This document shows, one piece after another, positions 1-10,722 of a stretch of DNA of 64,000 nucleotides. The notes beneath the pieces were generated by a model. The model saw nothing but the letters and a program-made list of their open reading frames with translations. It was not told the origin of the DNA and ran no database searches. The position numbers were made by a program, and so were the translations under genes. The stretch lies in contig VZDJ01000090.1 in NCBI GenBank assembly GCA_008694505.1, positions 9,169,521 through 9,233,520 on the forward strand. Reading direction: 5' to 3'. The DNA is from Cyanoderma ruficeps (taxonomy: Eukaryota; Chordata; Aves; Passeriformes; Timaliidae). The stretch's first letter is position 1, and each line of letters begins with the position of its first letter.

Positions 1-1124
1 ATCTCTGAGGTTCATACTGACACTTTTGGCCTTTATAATCTTTCCTGTCTAAACTCTGAAGCTTAATTCTGATTCGAGACACCATACAGTGAGAGTTCAG
101 GTAATGAGACCTGTTTCCTTTTCCCACACAGGTTTTGTTAGACAAAGAAGTGAAATCTCAGACAGAATTTAGATCTACACTCTAAGCATTGTTATTGTTG
201 CAGAAGAAATAGAAGAAATTATTAGCTATGGAAAAGATCAGTAGTGGCTGAAATTTATGGTGTTACATGTTCTTGTGTAGTTGGAACATAAGAATTGTGC
301 ATTGTCTTTGTTTCACAGCTTGCTTTTTCAAACTAGGAACAGAATTATAATGCTGAGATATAAAAGAATTCCTAGTGATCTTTCATATATATGCCACCTC
401 TGCTAGAAAAATTTCAGTTAAAAACATTTCTTGTTTAAGAAAAGTTGTCCATGTTTTCTGCTAGACTTTGTCTGAGGATTAACTCAAATGTATTCAGTGT
501 AATTGGTGGAGAAATTCTGTCTTTCAGTTTTGTATAAAGACCAGCATTAAAAATCACCTTTTATTGTAGACACAGTTCATGCCCTGTCTTTCAAAGCAAA
601 ATTTATGCTTCTAACTAGTTCAGGCACTCTCAGAAATTTTACCCTTCTCTTCATGAAGAGAAAAGAAACCTTCTGATAATTGTATGATGGTCATTTCCAA
701 ATGTCTGTTGCAGAATTACCTCATCATGTTAACAATGCTAGAATTGACAAAAATCTTGCAGTTTTACCAACTAAAATTATTGAAAAACAGTTTAAATATT
801 TTATAGCTGTGCCTCATTACACAGTAATTGCATACTTAATAATACAGGATGTACACTACTACTTACAAGGAAAGTTAATTAATTTGGGTTGTGTATTAGT
901 TTTTTCCCTTTTAAAAAAATCTTTCTGAATACTTCATAACCTGCTTATGTTTATTTCATGCTATTGTTAACAGCTTTAAATCCAAAGGTTTTAACTTGGG
1001 AAAGATTAGAGTATTATACACTTCATTTAAATGACCTTTAAGCAGTTCTGAGTGTGTTTAATTTTTCTTGGAACTCTTCATGTTTGTGTTTAATAGTGAT
1101 ATGGACATTCAGAACAGCAGCCAC
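1..1124. other. AT-rich non-coding stretch, no gene seen
   Basis: No open frame here looks coding; the only one of note (680-928, 82 codons) is low-complexity hydrophobic sequence with no family resemblance. No repeat family, hairpin or RNA gene was recognised. It ends where the LTR at 1125 begins. Confidence 0.7.
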
Positions 1125-1389
1125 TGATGCCTTGAGAGGCTGCCTAGAACAGAGGGTAGACAGTTAGAGGAATAAAGTAGGTATTTTTTAACAGGCCTTC
1201 AAAGAATACACCTGGCTGAGGCTACACCCAAGATGGACAACGGGTCACACGTTCTCACACTTTTATAAGTTTTGGTCCATTTGCATATTGAGGTTAATTG
1301 TCCAATTACAGCTTCAGGTTATGAAATTCCATCCTCCCAGATTCTTCAATTCGCTGTTGTTTGTACTTTTTGGGCCTGAAACTGCAACA
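1125..1389 (-). mobile_element. Solo endogenous-retrovirus LTR, old, passerine type
   Basis: Read on the minus strand, the element starts TGTTGCAGTTTCAGGCC near 1389. It continues through a segment with TATAAAAG (plus-strand 1260-1267) and ends in a block reading GCCTCTCAAGGCATCA near 1125. This order of motifs matches LTRs I know from songbird genomes: the GGAGGATGG block, a CTGAAGCTGTAATTGG block, an octamer-like ATGCAAAT, then the TATA box. I cannot name the subfamily. An AATAAA signal expected after the TATA box appears decayed to an A-run (about 1180-1190). No retroviral internal sequence, primer-binding site or polypurine tract flanks it, so it is a solo or truncated LTR. A clear target-site duplication was not found, so the ends may be off by some tens of bases. 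Confidence 0.65.
1260..1267 (-). promoter_or_regulatory. TATA box of the LTR at 1125-1389
   Basis: The minus strand reads TATAAAAG. An ATTTGCAT octamer lies just upstream of it in LTR orientation (plus-strand 1279-1286). This is the normal arrangement of an LTR promoter. Whether it still fires is unknown. Confidence 0.5.
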
Positions 1390-4300
1390 GTGTCCTTGGG
1401 CTGGAAAAGGATTGTTTTGTCTAACTAAACTGTGAAGAGAACCTGCTAACACTTTATATGAAGTTCAAAGTTATATGCGATACAGAATCTGAAAAATATG
1501 AAAGCTAAAACTTAGGACATCACCACCACCAATAAAAGAAGGAAAAAATAAGTCAAAATAATCACTTTTAACAAATATTGTATACATTTGCAGCTGTTCC
1601 ACCGAGAGAAACCAACATTCAAGGTGCTGTTACCCTGCTACTTGAAAATCTATGGTTCTGTGCTCAATACAGTATTTTTGATAGATGTTCTTTTTTTTTC
1701 TATTCATAATCCAGAAATTATTTGATTTTTAGTTTAAGATAATTTTAAGTCATTAGGACTAATCACTTACTATTAAGCAAGTCTTTATGTTTTCTTCACC
1801 AAAGGTAAATTGAAATACTTTATTTGCCTGAAATGGACCCAAAGCTCTGTTGGTCCCCCTCTCAGAATCCGGTTAAATATATTTCTCACCATATATTGTG
1901 GTGTGATCTGGATTTGCACATCAGCCTTTCTAAGTAGCATATGCCTAAAAATGTGAGTTTTCTTTTTCCAACCAAACACAGGATACAGAATTTCTAGTGT
2001 TTGCGACCTCTGTATTCATCACACTCATGATGAAAGTTTGATTATTTTGTGGGATTCTGTGCGCTTTAGCAGGCTTGTGAGTCTTTCTTAAAATATTACC
2101 TACAGTACTGTCAAGCATTAAGACTATTATTTTTGAGTGTCCTGTGTGCTGGCCCAGCTGGCCCAGCCTGCTGTGGTTGCTGTTTGCTTGCCTGGGGCAA
2201 GACAGCTCTCTGTCCTTTTTTGTCTGTCATTGGAATTTGGAAAAAATGCCTTTTTGGTAACTGTAGGTCTGTGATGAAAATCTCATAAACTCCCACAGGC
2301 TTTCTCTTTTACTTCCACTTGTGTTCCTCACCATTGCTTTTCACAGAGTTGCTGAGAATGCTGTGGCCGTTGCTGGGACCGCAAATCCAACTGGGATTTT
2401 TTTTCTGAGGTATTTTTTGCTTCATGTCTTTAGGGACTGTGATGAGAACATCTAACACAATCAATTTTGGGTAAGAGAGTTTCAGCAGAGGCCAAACTGC
2501 ACTTTATTATTACTCTGTAATTGTGTGACTCAAATATATGGTAGAGTTTGCCTTCTGCAAGATTTTTGCAAAACTCTAATACAGGTTGAAATTCTTTGTC
2601 AATACTTCAGATGGGCAATAGCAGCTATGTGTTGTGACATGTCTAAATCTTTCCTCTGTGTAAATTAATGCCCATTAAACCATGTGCTGTGGTCAGATAT
2701 GGAGATAAGTTGTAGCAATAACAGTGTAAGGGAATTTCAGATGCTCAATTATTTCTATATCTGTAGCATCTACCTCTTTGCAGAGAGGGACAATATTACT
2801 CCAGGGAAACTCGATCTTATATGGGTAGCTGGTTGACCATTTTTTTTCTTTTTGTCTGCTGCTTAGTTTTGTTGGTTTTTTTCCTGTGAGGATGGAGGAG
2901 TTGGAAGAAACAGAGGTGGGTGGGTGTTGGGTGGTTTTTTGTCAATCAACACTAACAGAAAATCTCCACACTTTTTTTTTTTTAAATTTTTTAAACTTTT
3001 TAAATTTGTTTGGGTTTTTTTGCTAAGTTCATTTTGTTATTTTTTTCCCATGTTGATACCTTTTGCTTAAGAAAAAATACTTGCAAATTAATTTCATACC
3101 TTTCTAAACTTAGCATGTTTTCTTCAGCATACCCTTCAAAAAAAGTTAGCTGACTCTCAAAATAATCAAACCTAGTAAGTAAATAGCACAAATATTGTTG
3201 ATAAAATCTGAGATGGAATCTGTCAAATGCTTGAAATTTTAATTACTTTCCCCTTTATTTGTGACTTTGAATATAAATGACTTTTCATAGCAACCTGGAA
3301 AGTTGGATGTTTCAATCTCTGTCCTCTTCTGCACAGGGCTTCCCACTTATGGGAAATAGGACCCTAAAATCCTCATACGTTTTGGATAGCCTTCCTGGCA
3401 GTACTTAACTTCCCTGCTGAGATGGAAGACGTGATCCTATTTGGCCAAGAATTGGTTACATTAACTTCTGGTTTTGTCTAGGGGAGTGGGAAGGTGCTTT
3501 CATGTCCTTCTGCTTTGTTCACCTACTGATTCATCGAGGTAAAATTATCTCCCTCTTTTATATGGTCATCTTTTTCTACCTGTAGCTTTTACAAACACTT
3601 TTTCTTTTGCATCATGAATTACATTGGAAACCTTTCTTGACCTGAAATTAACAGAAGCTTCATTGGTTATTCATCTTCTATTTACCATTTTCTTTGTTTT
3701 TTTGAAGGTTTATTGTATTGCAGATTTATTGTGGGGGGGTTTATTTGTTTTTCTATCCTAAATGTGTATTATTTATTTGGCTTCTGCTTTTTGTCACTGA
3801 TCACCATTTGTAGACTTATAGAAATTTCAGTTCAGTTTAATTACTGCTACTGCAAACCTGCTTTCACTTGGCTATGCCAAAACATGATTCTGGGGCTTCC
3901 AGCATAGAGGTTTTATCTTATATCCATCCCAAAAGCAGCTGAGTTTCTTACAAAGAACTCTGTTAAAACCTGTAAAATTGTAAGACAGCTTTCTATACTC
4001 ACAGTATTTTTCATTTAGAAGCTGTCTCTCACCTCTTCTTTTACATGGAATGCAGTTCAAATTTCCATAATGCAGTTTCAATGCAGCTTCTTCTGCAAGT
4101 TAACTGAAAGCTACTAAAATCATCAAGAGCTTCAGAGTCAACTATTGTCAGAAATAACACCACTCCTTTTTCTTTTCTGTTTTTACCCACTGCCTGAAGA
4201 CAAAGAGGGAAGCAACATTTAAGTCTTTTTCACTTGCCTTACATGCTTCTGGAGAGTTTCAATTCTACTGTTCAGCTTTTAACTACTTTTTTTGTGGAGT

Positions 4301-5110
4301 TTCCTGTAGTTACTCCAGCTGAGCAGCGTTTTTGTTGAGAAATTAGTTGCAGTGAAGAGGAATATAATAATGCTTTTTCTGCTATCCTCGTCTGCTTTCT
4401 GACTGGCCTTAGCATTGCTTAACACCTAAGTGTTCCTATTAAAAGAACATAACTTCAGGTTACTTAAGCCAGTACCTATATTTGTTATAAAATCTACCAA
4501 AGTTTTAATTAACCATCTCAAGGTGAATAATAGCGAGGCTCAGTGTAAACTGAGATATCTCATGCAATACGCCTTAGCCATGCTGTGCTTCTCTTCTTTT
4601 GTTAGGCACTAATCCGTCCTTCCTCCTTTCTTTGGAAGAGCATTTTTTTTTAAATTTTGAAAGTTTAAAAAAAAGCTGGGATCTTTTTTCTGAGGAAATT
4701 TCAGAGAGCTGCTGTGATATTATTTCTGGAGGGACTGTATATGTGGACAGAAAACCAACTTTTTCATCATACCTCCAGCTTGTTATGTCCCTATAGGTTC
4801 ATAGAAGCAGTCTGAAATTGGCAACCAGCAAAATCTTATCACTTTACAAAGCCCAAAATAGTACAGGCAAAATGTATAATTAAATCAAAAGCACTGTAAA
4901 TTTTACCTAGCTTTTCAGACTGTTCTGTAGAGTGAAAGATACGAGAGATGTCATTTGTCTTCAGAGAACCTATCATAACTTGAATAATAAGATTCAGAAG
5001 TAGGAAAATGGCTATTATATATGAATAATTGCAGTGAGTGTTTCCCATTTTGCATATTTGATGCCGTATCAAAGTATATTGCAATGTAAGCCACAGAATC
5101 AAATACAAAA
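1390..5110. other. Non-coding stretch, no gene seen
   Basis: There is unique AT-rich sequence with several short open frames (all under 90 codons, in conflicting frames) and no recognised repeat family. Local features are a G-rich run at 2914-2934 and T-rich homopolymers near 2401, 2970 and 3010. Nothing else was identified. Confidence 0.65.
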
Positions 5111-5119
5111 AGAATATTT

Positions 5120-5860
5120 TTAATTAGAAAAGAGCTTTTATTCCACTTGTGATAATGCCTATCAAAAATATACTTTTAAAAAATCTGCACTTTATTCAAT
5201 TAGAAAAGTTCAATTAAGCAACAAGAGCTAAATGAGGTCTGTTCAATCTAATGAAACATAACACCGTTTACTCCTTTACCCATTCATTTTTTTAGAGGTC
5301 AATTTTGTGACTGTGCTGCTGTAAGGCTATTTCAGTAGTGAATGTTTTTTGGAGGGATTTTTTTCTTTTTAATGCCTTCCAGTTCCAGCATTTAGAATGA
5401 ATCTGCAGAAGGATTAGTCCATCTTGCAATTAGTTCATGTACAGCCACCAGAGAGCCTGGTAATAACAGCTTCCGACAAAAATGGATGGTTATTGAAATA
5501 GAATTCTATCTCCTTTAGAAATAGTGGGGAATCGATAAATTATTATTCTATAAATTATTAAATCTATAGACATAAGATGACCAAAATTTCAGTTCCTTGT
5601 CATCAATTAATTAAATGACATACACCCATTGTTACCATCTGTCTATTAATTTAATAATTTATTGAATAATGGATGCTGCTAATACAAGGTTGAACATGAC
5701 AATATCCATCTTCAGTGCTAGTCCAACATTAATGAGCTTGACACTACATTAGTCTCCTCCACCTTTTTGGCAAATGTCTTTGTTTAATATGGTCCAGAAG
5801 AATGTGTTGTCCGGATTTGTAACCTGGCATGTCCTTAATTTCTGGCAAATTTCTGTTCCA
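5120..5860. promoter_or_regulatory. Candidate conserved non-coding element (AT-rich, many TAAT cores)
   Basis: The block is unique, non-repetitive and unusually rich in homeodomain-type ATTA/TAAT cores, including clustered copies around 5535-5570 and 5600-5665. It has balanced composition, no long open frame and no transposon signature, which is the look of developmental enhancers in vertebrate gene deserts. This is an inference from composition and motif density only; no alignment was possible, so the limits are approximate. Confidence 0.28.
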
Positions 5861-6339
5861 CCAAAAATTTGGCTTCACAAAAGGCACTAGATTTTTGAGC
5901 AGTGAGGGAGTGTGAAGCTCTAGAATGGTACCATGAAAATAAAGAAGAGGAAAGGAACAAGACTGATGTTTTTAAATAGGTCAGGTAAGTAAAATTTCAT
6001 CCCTAATGGGAAGAACTGTCTAGCACTTGCAGGAATCACAGTAGATAATCACAGTACTCTTAAGCTTGATGGCTAATTTCAGATTTTTTATTAACTCTTC
6101 ATGCAAGATTCAAAGGGTTCACATAAGCCCTCTTAATACCATCATCCCCTGTTGTAAGAGGGGAAACAAGAAATTCTTTCCATTTTTCGTTTCAAACTGT
6201 TGCGGTTTGAACACAGTTCAACAGTAACACAGTTACTGCTGAATCTAAAGAAGACATGGATGTTATTTTCAGTGCTCTGAAAACAACATTTTCTGCTGAA
6301 GCTGGCTTCAAGATAAGTGTGCTGATGTACTGATGTACA

Positions 6340-7060
6340 TCATTAAAAGCTAAACCAAATCAAAGGAGCACTTGCACATCCCTGTGACCTTCTCAATTGT
6401 GTTGTACAGAGCTTCAACTGGCTCTTGCAGGCTATATTGATTATATATTATCACGTACACCAAATGATCTTTGAAAATCGCATTAACTAGATAAATGGCC
6501 TAAATACATTTAATTGACTTCACATGCTTCTCTTCAATAAAACGAAGAAGTGTCAGAAAACAACTTACATTTGAATTTGTTTCTCTTATCTGCAATGGTT
6601 AATCAAAAAATTGTTTTTACCACTAGATAATCACAGTTATATGGTTGGTGATATCAAATAGAGGATGATGTTCAGGAAAATTAACTGAGTTCTAATTGAC
6701 TTGAACCTAAATGAATAAAATAGATAGAAAACATCAAGCATGAACTGTGTAATTAGTTCAGATATAACAGGCCGTATTTTTAGATATTTGAATTTCCTTC
6801 AGTAAATGGAGACTTGTAATTGCTGCAAAAGAAAAAGAAAGTGGTTTAATCATACAGTCCTTGTTATTAAGACTTTGTACTCTTATTTGTGCAAGGTATT
6901 TGCAGTAATAAAAATACATTACATTTCTTTAGTTAGATGATCTTTGACTCCAGGTCTATGACCAATAAAATATTAAAGCATGCACATTTTATCCAACTAG
7001 GCAAAATTAAATATTTTATTATAAGAACAGGCTTCCAGATTTTTGGCCCATTCTTTATTA
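6340..7060. promoter_or_regulatory. Second candidate conserved non-coding block
   Basis: This is AT-rich unique sequence with repeated TAAT/ATTA cores and several short motifs in non-repetitive context, such as TTATCACGTACACC near 6448. There is no open frame or repeat match. The call rests on texture alone and is weak. The stretch between this block and 5860 holds nothing I could identify. Confidence 0.2.
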
Positions 7061-9179
7061 TTTTTTGTGGATAAATTGAAAAAAACCCAAATGGTCATAT
7101 TACCACAAATCCCTCTCCCCCCCAAAAAAAATTGAAATTCTTAGAAGATTTATCTTGAGCAATAGCTTCATTTTTTGACTCCTCTTGCACAGTGGTGTGA
7201 TACTGAGTCTCGGATGGTGCCTGCAGATGTGACTAATGACATATTCATAACTTTGACAGAGCAGCAGCAGTGGCAACATCAGCAGAAGGCTGTCCTTGTT
7301 GGCTTCTTGTAAGGCAAATTCTTATTGAATACACTCGATAGAAGTTTTCCCTGCAACGGGATAAAACTTTTTACCCTAATTTGGACTGAAGTACAGCTGC
7401 TGCTGCCTATGAAAAGACTTGTAAGAATTTCTGTGGGAAGAAGCTCCTGATGTGCAGCAATATGGGAGGATGCCCCTCTTCCCTCAAAAAAAAAAAAAAA
7501 ATCCTATCCCCACTATAAATTCAATCCAGACAACTGATGCATTAAACTTATAACATTGTATGTCACCAAAGAAGTGGATGAGACTGTTTTGTAACATCAT
7601 CAACAATAACTTCCATACAGAGAGTATTTTTCTAGATGTGGCAACAGATGGCTCCACTTACTAAAAGAATACAACCTTATTCATATTTACATTCTCTTAG
7701 TCATTCCTTCAAGCCAAATTCACTTGCAACTCAGCCCACCAGGGAAATTAAAGCACAGCCTGAGACAGCAAGACTGGGGATTACAAGAAAGGCATACCTG
7801 CATTCATAAGAGGTCCTTGCCAGTTCTACCCTGTGCAGAAAACTGCTGTAATACCTCTGCTGCTGGTTAGCCCTCAAAAAAGAGTATTGAAGTAGTAACG
7901 AAGTGACACATATGCTTTCTGCTGTCGTTTCAAAGAAGGATGAGTTTTATCTCCCTAGCAAATTGTCCTAAATATGTAACAGAAGCTTTACCTCTAAATC
8001 AAGGATAAAATATTTCACTGAAAAGCGATTAACATTACTACAGCATACGCATTTTAGAACTCTAGAATGTATAGGATGTGCCATATGAAATATCCATTAA
8101 TCACATACATATATACACTAACAGACACATATATTTATTTGTATGTAAAATAAAACATTAGGGAGAAGAGGATGAAACAGGAGTGCAGGAGTAACACCCA
8201 GCTACATGTAACCCACGGAAAGAGGAGTAGGTAGAAACATCATGATTTATTGGAATAATGGCATGGAAATTGACTTCCCCTGTCATAAAGTCGTGGGCAA
8301 GCTCTTTTTCTCTCATGTTAATCGTAAGTCACCATTTTGCTTTTATGCTTGAAGAGAAACACCTCAGAGAACCTCAGGCAGTAACCAGAGAAAGAATGGT
8401 TTTCATCCAAAGGTCAAGTCTCAGTCTTATAGGAATTTCCATTTTTATGCCATCTGGATGCAGGTAATACAGCACAGTATTTAGATCCAGATCACTGTTA
8501 ATAGCTCTGGTGACAGAAACTCCCCTAAGGGTGAGAGTCTTTAACAAGGAAATGTCAATGCCCCACTCAGAGAGAAATAATCTTCTGTGTGATCTTACAG
8601 TGATTTAAGTGACCACCACTGGGATGTCATGGTACAAGTGTGTGATGTATCATCAATACTGCAAACACAAGTAAAATCTGTCAGGGGGAACTGGGAACTA
8701 GGTAGAAAATACTGAGTTTCTCTAACTCCATTGACTAAAATGTTCTTGGTTAAAAGCCAGGAAATCTTACACAGTGCTCTGAAACAGAGTCTTTGGCTGC
8801 TGTTAGCCCAGTTGTTGTATTTGGTCTGGATCTTGGACTCTTATCTGCCCCCCTATCACTGATAGAGAAGACCAAGCAGGAAATCTTGCTGTTCTGAAAG
8901 TGCTGCTGCCCAAATGGCCAGTGACATAACTACAACACAATGGATCTTGGATTGAAATTGATCTTATGCCTATTCCTTTTGGTGGTATGGAAAATACTTG
9001 ACATGGCTTGGGATGTTGCTCTGCTGTCTTATGACTTCCTAATGATGATGCTGGCTGTCCTTGCCTTCTGAAATGAGAATGAAGTCATACAGAAAAACAC
9101 CTCTTCAACCTGCCCCCATTAGAGACTGTGTGGGGTGCCCTGAGCCCTTCTGACAGACTTTTCTCATAATTATGCTCCA
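7061..9179. other. Non-coding stretch, no gene seen
   Basis: The stretch holds unique sequence with short, conflicting open frames. A run of 16 A's lies at 7486-7501 after a moderately GC-richer 280 bases, which raises a retrocopy as a possibility, but no parent gene or target-site duplication was recognised. A TA/CA-rich patch lies at 8100-8150. Confidence 0.6.
7486..7501 (+). repeat. Poly(A) homopolymer (16 A)
   Basis: This is an uninterrupted A-run. It could be a retroposition tail or a simple homopolymer; the upstream sequence matches no element or gene I know. Confidence 0.9.
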
Positions 9180-9240
9180 GGTCAGTTTTATATATATATA
9201 TATATATTATNGGTCAGTTTTATATATATATATATATTAT
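9180..9240. repeat. (TA)n microsatellite duplicated across an assembly gap
   Basis: The same block, GGTCAG followed by a TA run and ending TTAT, occurs at 9180-9210 and again at 9212-9240. The two copies differ by one TA unit and are separated by a single N at 9211. This is the pattern left when two overlapping contig ends are placed side by side instead of merged. The true locus probably has one copy. Confidence 0.9.
9211..9211. other. Assembly gap (single N)
   Basis: There is one N inside the duplicated (TA)n block. The gap size is not informative; the flanks suggest an unmerged overlap and not missing sequence. Confidence 0.9.
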
Positions 9241-10240
9241 TTTTTTTTCCTTCAGGGAGTTTAAAAGACCACTAAATTCAGAAGAGGTCTGGGACAATTC
9301 TGGACACTGTAGGTATGAGACATATTTTTTGTGGTAACAATTTTAATTTGTCAGGAACTCAAACGGGCAGAAAAGATGAAAAAGAGGCCACATAAGGACC
9401 ACTGACTTTTATTTGGGAATCAGCCTTATTGATTAATCTTTCTGCTTCCACAGGTCATTTGCTTTTAGTAATGATACATTTTTATATTTCTGTGAATTCT
9501 TGATGTTGCTAATAAGCTACTGGGTTACCTGGATCCTCCTGATCAATCACAGCTGGTTCCATTCACAGTGGCTCCAAATGCCTAATTTTCTTGTAAATTA
9601 TTTGTACCTTCTCAGAGACTGAGAACAATTTTTTATCCTATATACCACTGTTAATACTCCTCTCAGAGGAACTTGACTCAAGGTCACCTGTCTGCCCATT
9701 TTACATTACTTATTAAACTCACAGCCAAAATTTTTTGAAAAAGAAAACGTTTGTGATAAGTTTTTTGCCATATAGAGAAATGTATGGAAACCTAGAACAG
9801 TAAAACTGCAAATTGGTTTGTGCGCTATTTCACTTTTACTGATGCAGTGGGATAGAAGCAAGTCTAGTTTTGGGATGCCTTTGCTTTTCTGTTCTGGACC
9901 TGTGGATATTTCATAGTAATGTATGTAATTTCTTTTAAGAGATTCAGGAACCCACCTAGAAATTTGTTTCAGTTGTGAAATGTGAATTTTACTTCAGATT
10001 CCATCTATAAACTCTGTGAAGAAAACTTATATTAAAGTAGTGCAGCCTGAACTTGAGGCAGTGGAACAGGCTGCAGAGTGTGCCTGTAGCTGCACTCCTG
10101 TGTGTGATGCTACTGTTCTGTTCCTTACCAGGAGAGATCCCAGCAGGTGTGACTCACTGCTCTACTCTTATACCAGACTCTCTACAAATATGACTCATGG
10201 TACAGTTTACACTGCCAGTATTCCCTCTGGAAAAGGGAAG
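9241..10240. other. Non-coding stretch, no gene seen
   Basis: This is unique AT-rich sequence. A frame open from 10016 continues only because it enters the (TTC)n tract. No repeat family was recognised. Confidence 0.6.
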
Positions 10241-10312
10241 CTCTTCTTCTTCTTCTTCTTCTTCTTCTTCTTCTTCTTCTTCTTCTTCTTCTTCTTCTTC
10301 TTCTTCTTCTTC
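10241..10312 (+). repeat. (TTC)n microsatellite ending at a gap
   Basis: About 24 near-perfect CTT/TTC units run directly into an N at 10313. The array length is a minimum because the gap truncates it. Polypurine-polypyrimidine tracts of this length can form triplex DNA and are hard to sequence, which would explain the gap. The array creates false open frames on both strands (poly-Phe on plus, poly-Lys or poly-Arg on minus). Confidence 0.95.
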
Positions 10313-10313
10313 N
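10313..10313. other. Assembly gap (single N)
   Basis: There is one N at the end of the (TTC)n tract. Unlike the gap at 9211, the right flank is not a copy of the left flank, so real sequence may be missing. Confidence 0.9.
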
Positions 10314-10671
10314 GAAGGGAATCACAGAGGCACTTACAAGCAAATATCCAGAGAGCCTTAAAGGAGGAATACACACATCCTTTTCCCTCCTCTACCCCAA
10401 TCCAAACCAATTGGCTCTCATTTTTTGGTGCCCCAGGCAGCTTCCCTGCTTCCAGCAGTCTTTTGCAGGGGGAACATGAGGGTTTTCTGGGGGGTGGTGC
10501 CTCTGAGGGCTGCTTCTGGAGTAACACAGTTTATACTTTCCCTTTTATTCAAAGCAATGTCTAAGGGCACCATGCAGTTGAGAAACAGTAAAAAGAGTAA
10601 TTAAAAAGAATAAAACAATGTGGTGTTGCTACTAACCATCATCTAAAATGATAAGAGTCTGCAATGTACTC

Positions 10672-10722
10672 TAATTATCTAATTAATTACACCAATAATC
10701 ACTAATTAATGCATATTTTAAG
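10672..10722. promoter_or_regulatory. TAATTA homeodomain-site cluster
   Basis: TAATTA occurs at 10672, 10680, 10684 (overlapping) and 10703, followed by an ATGCATATTTTA segment. TAATTA is the classic core for many homeodomain proteins, and four copies in under 40 bases form a dense palindromic cluster. The motifs are read directly from the sequence; regulatory function is inference, and AT-rich background can produce such clusters by chance. Confidence 0.3.

Noticed and set aside
7200..7501. Processed retrocopy ending in a poly(A) run
   Set aside because: No parent gene was recognised, no target-site duplication was found, and A-runs are common here.
10016..10564. Longest open frame (182 codons, plus strand)
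   Set aside because: It is open only because it runs through the (TTC)n tract and an N; flanking parts show no domain.
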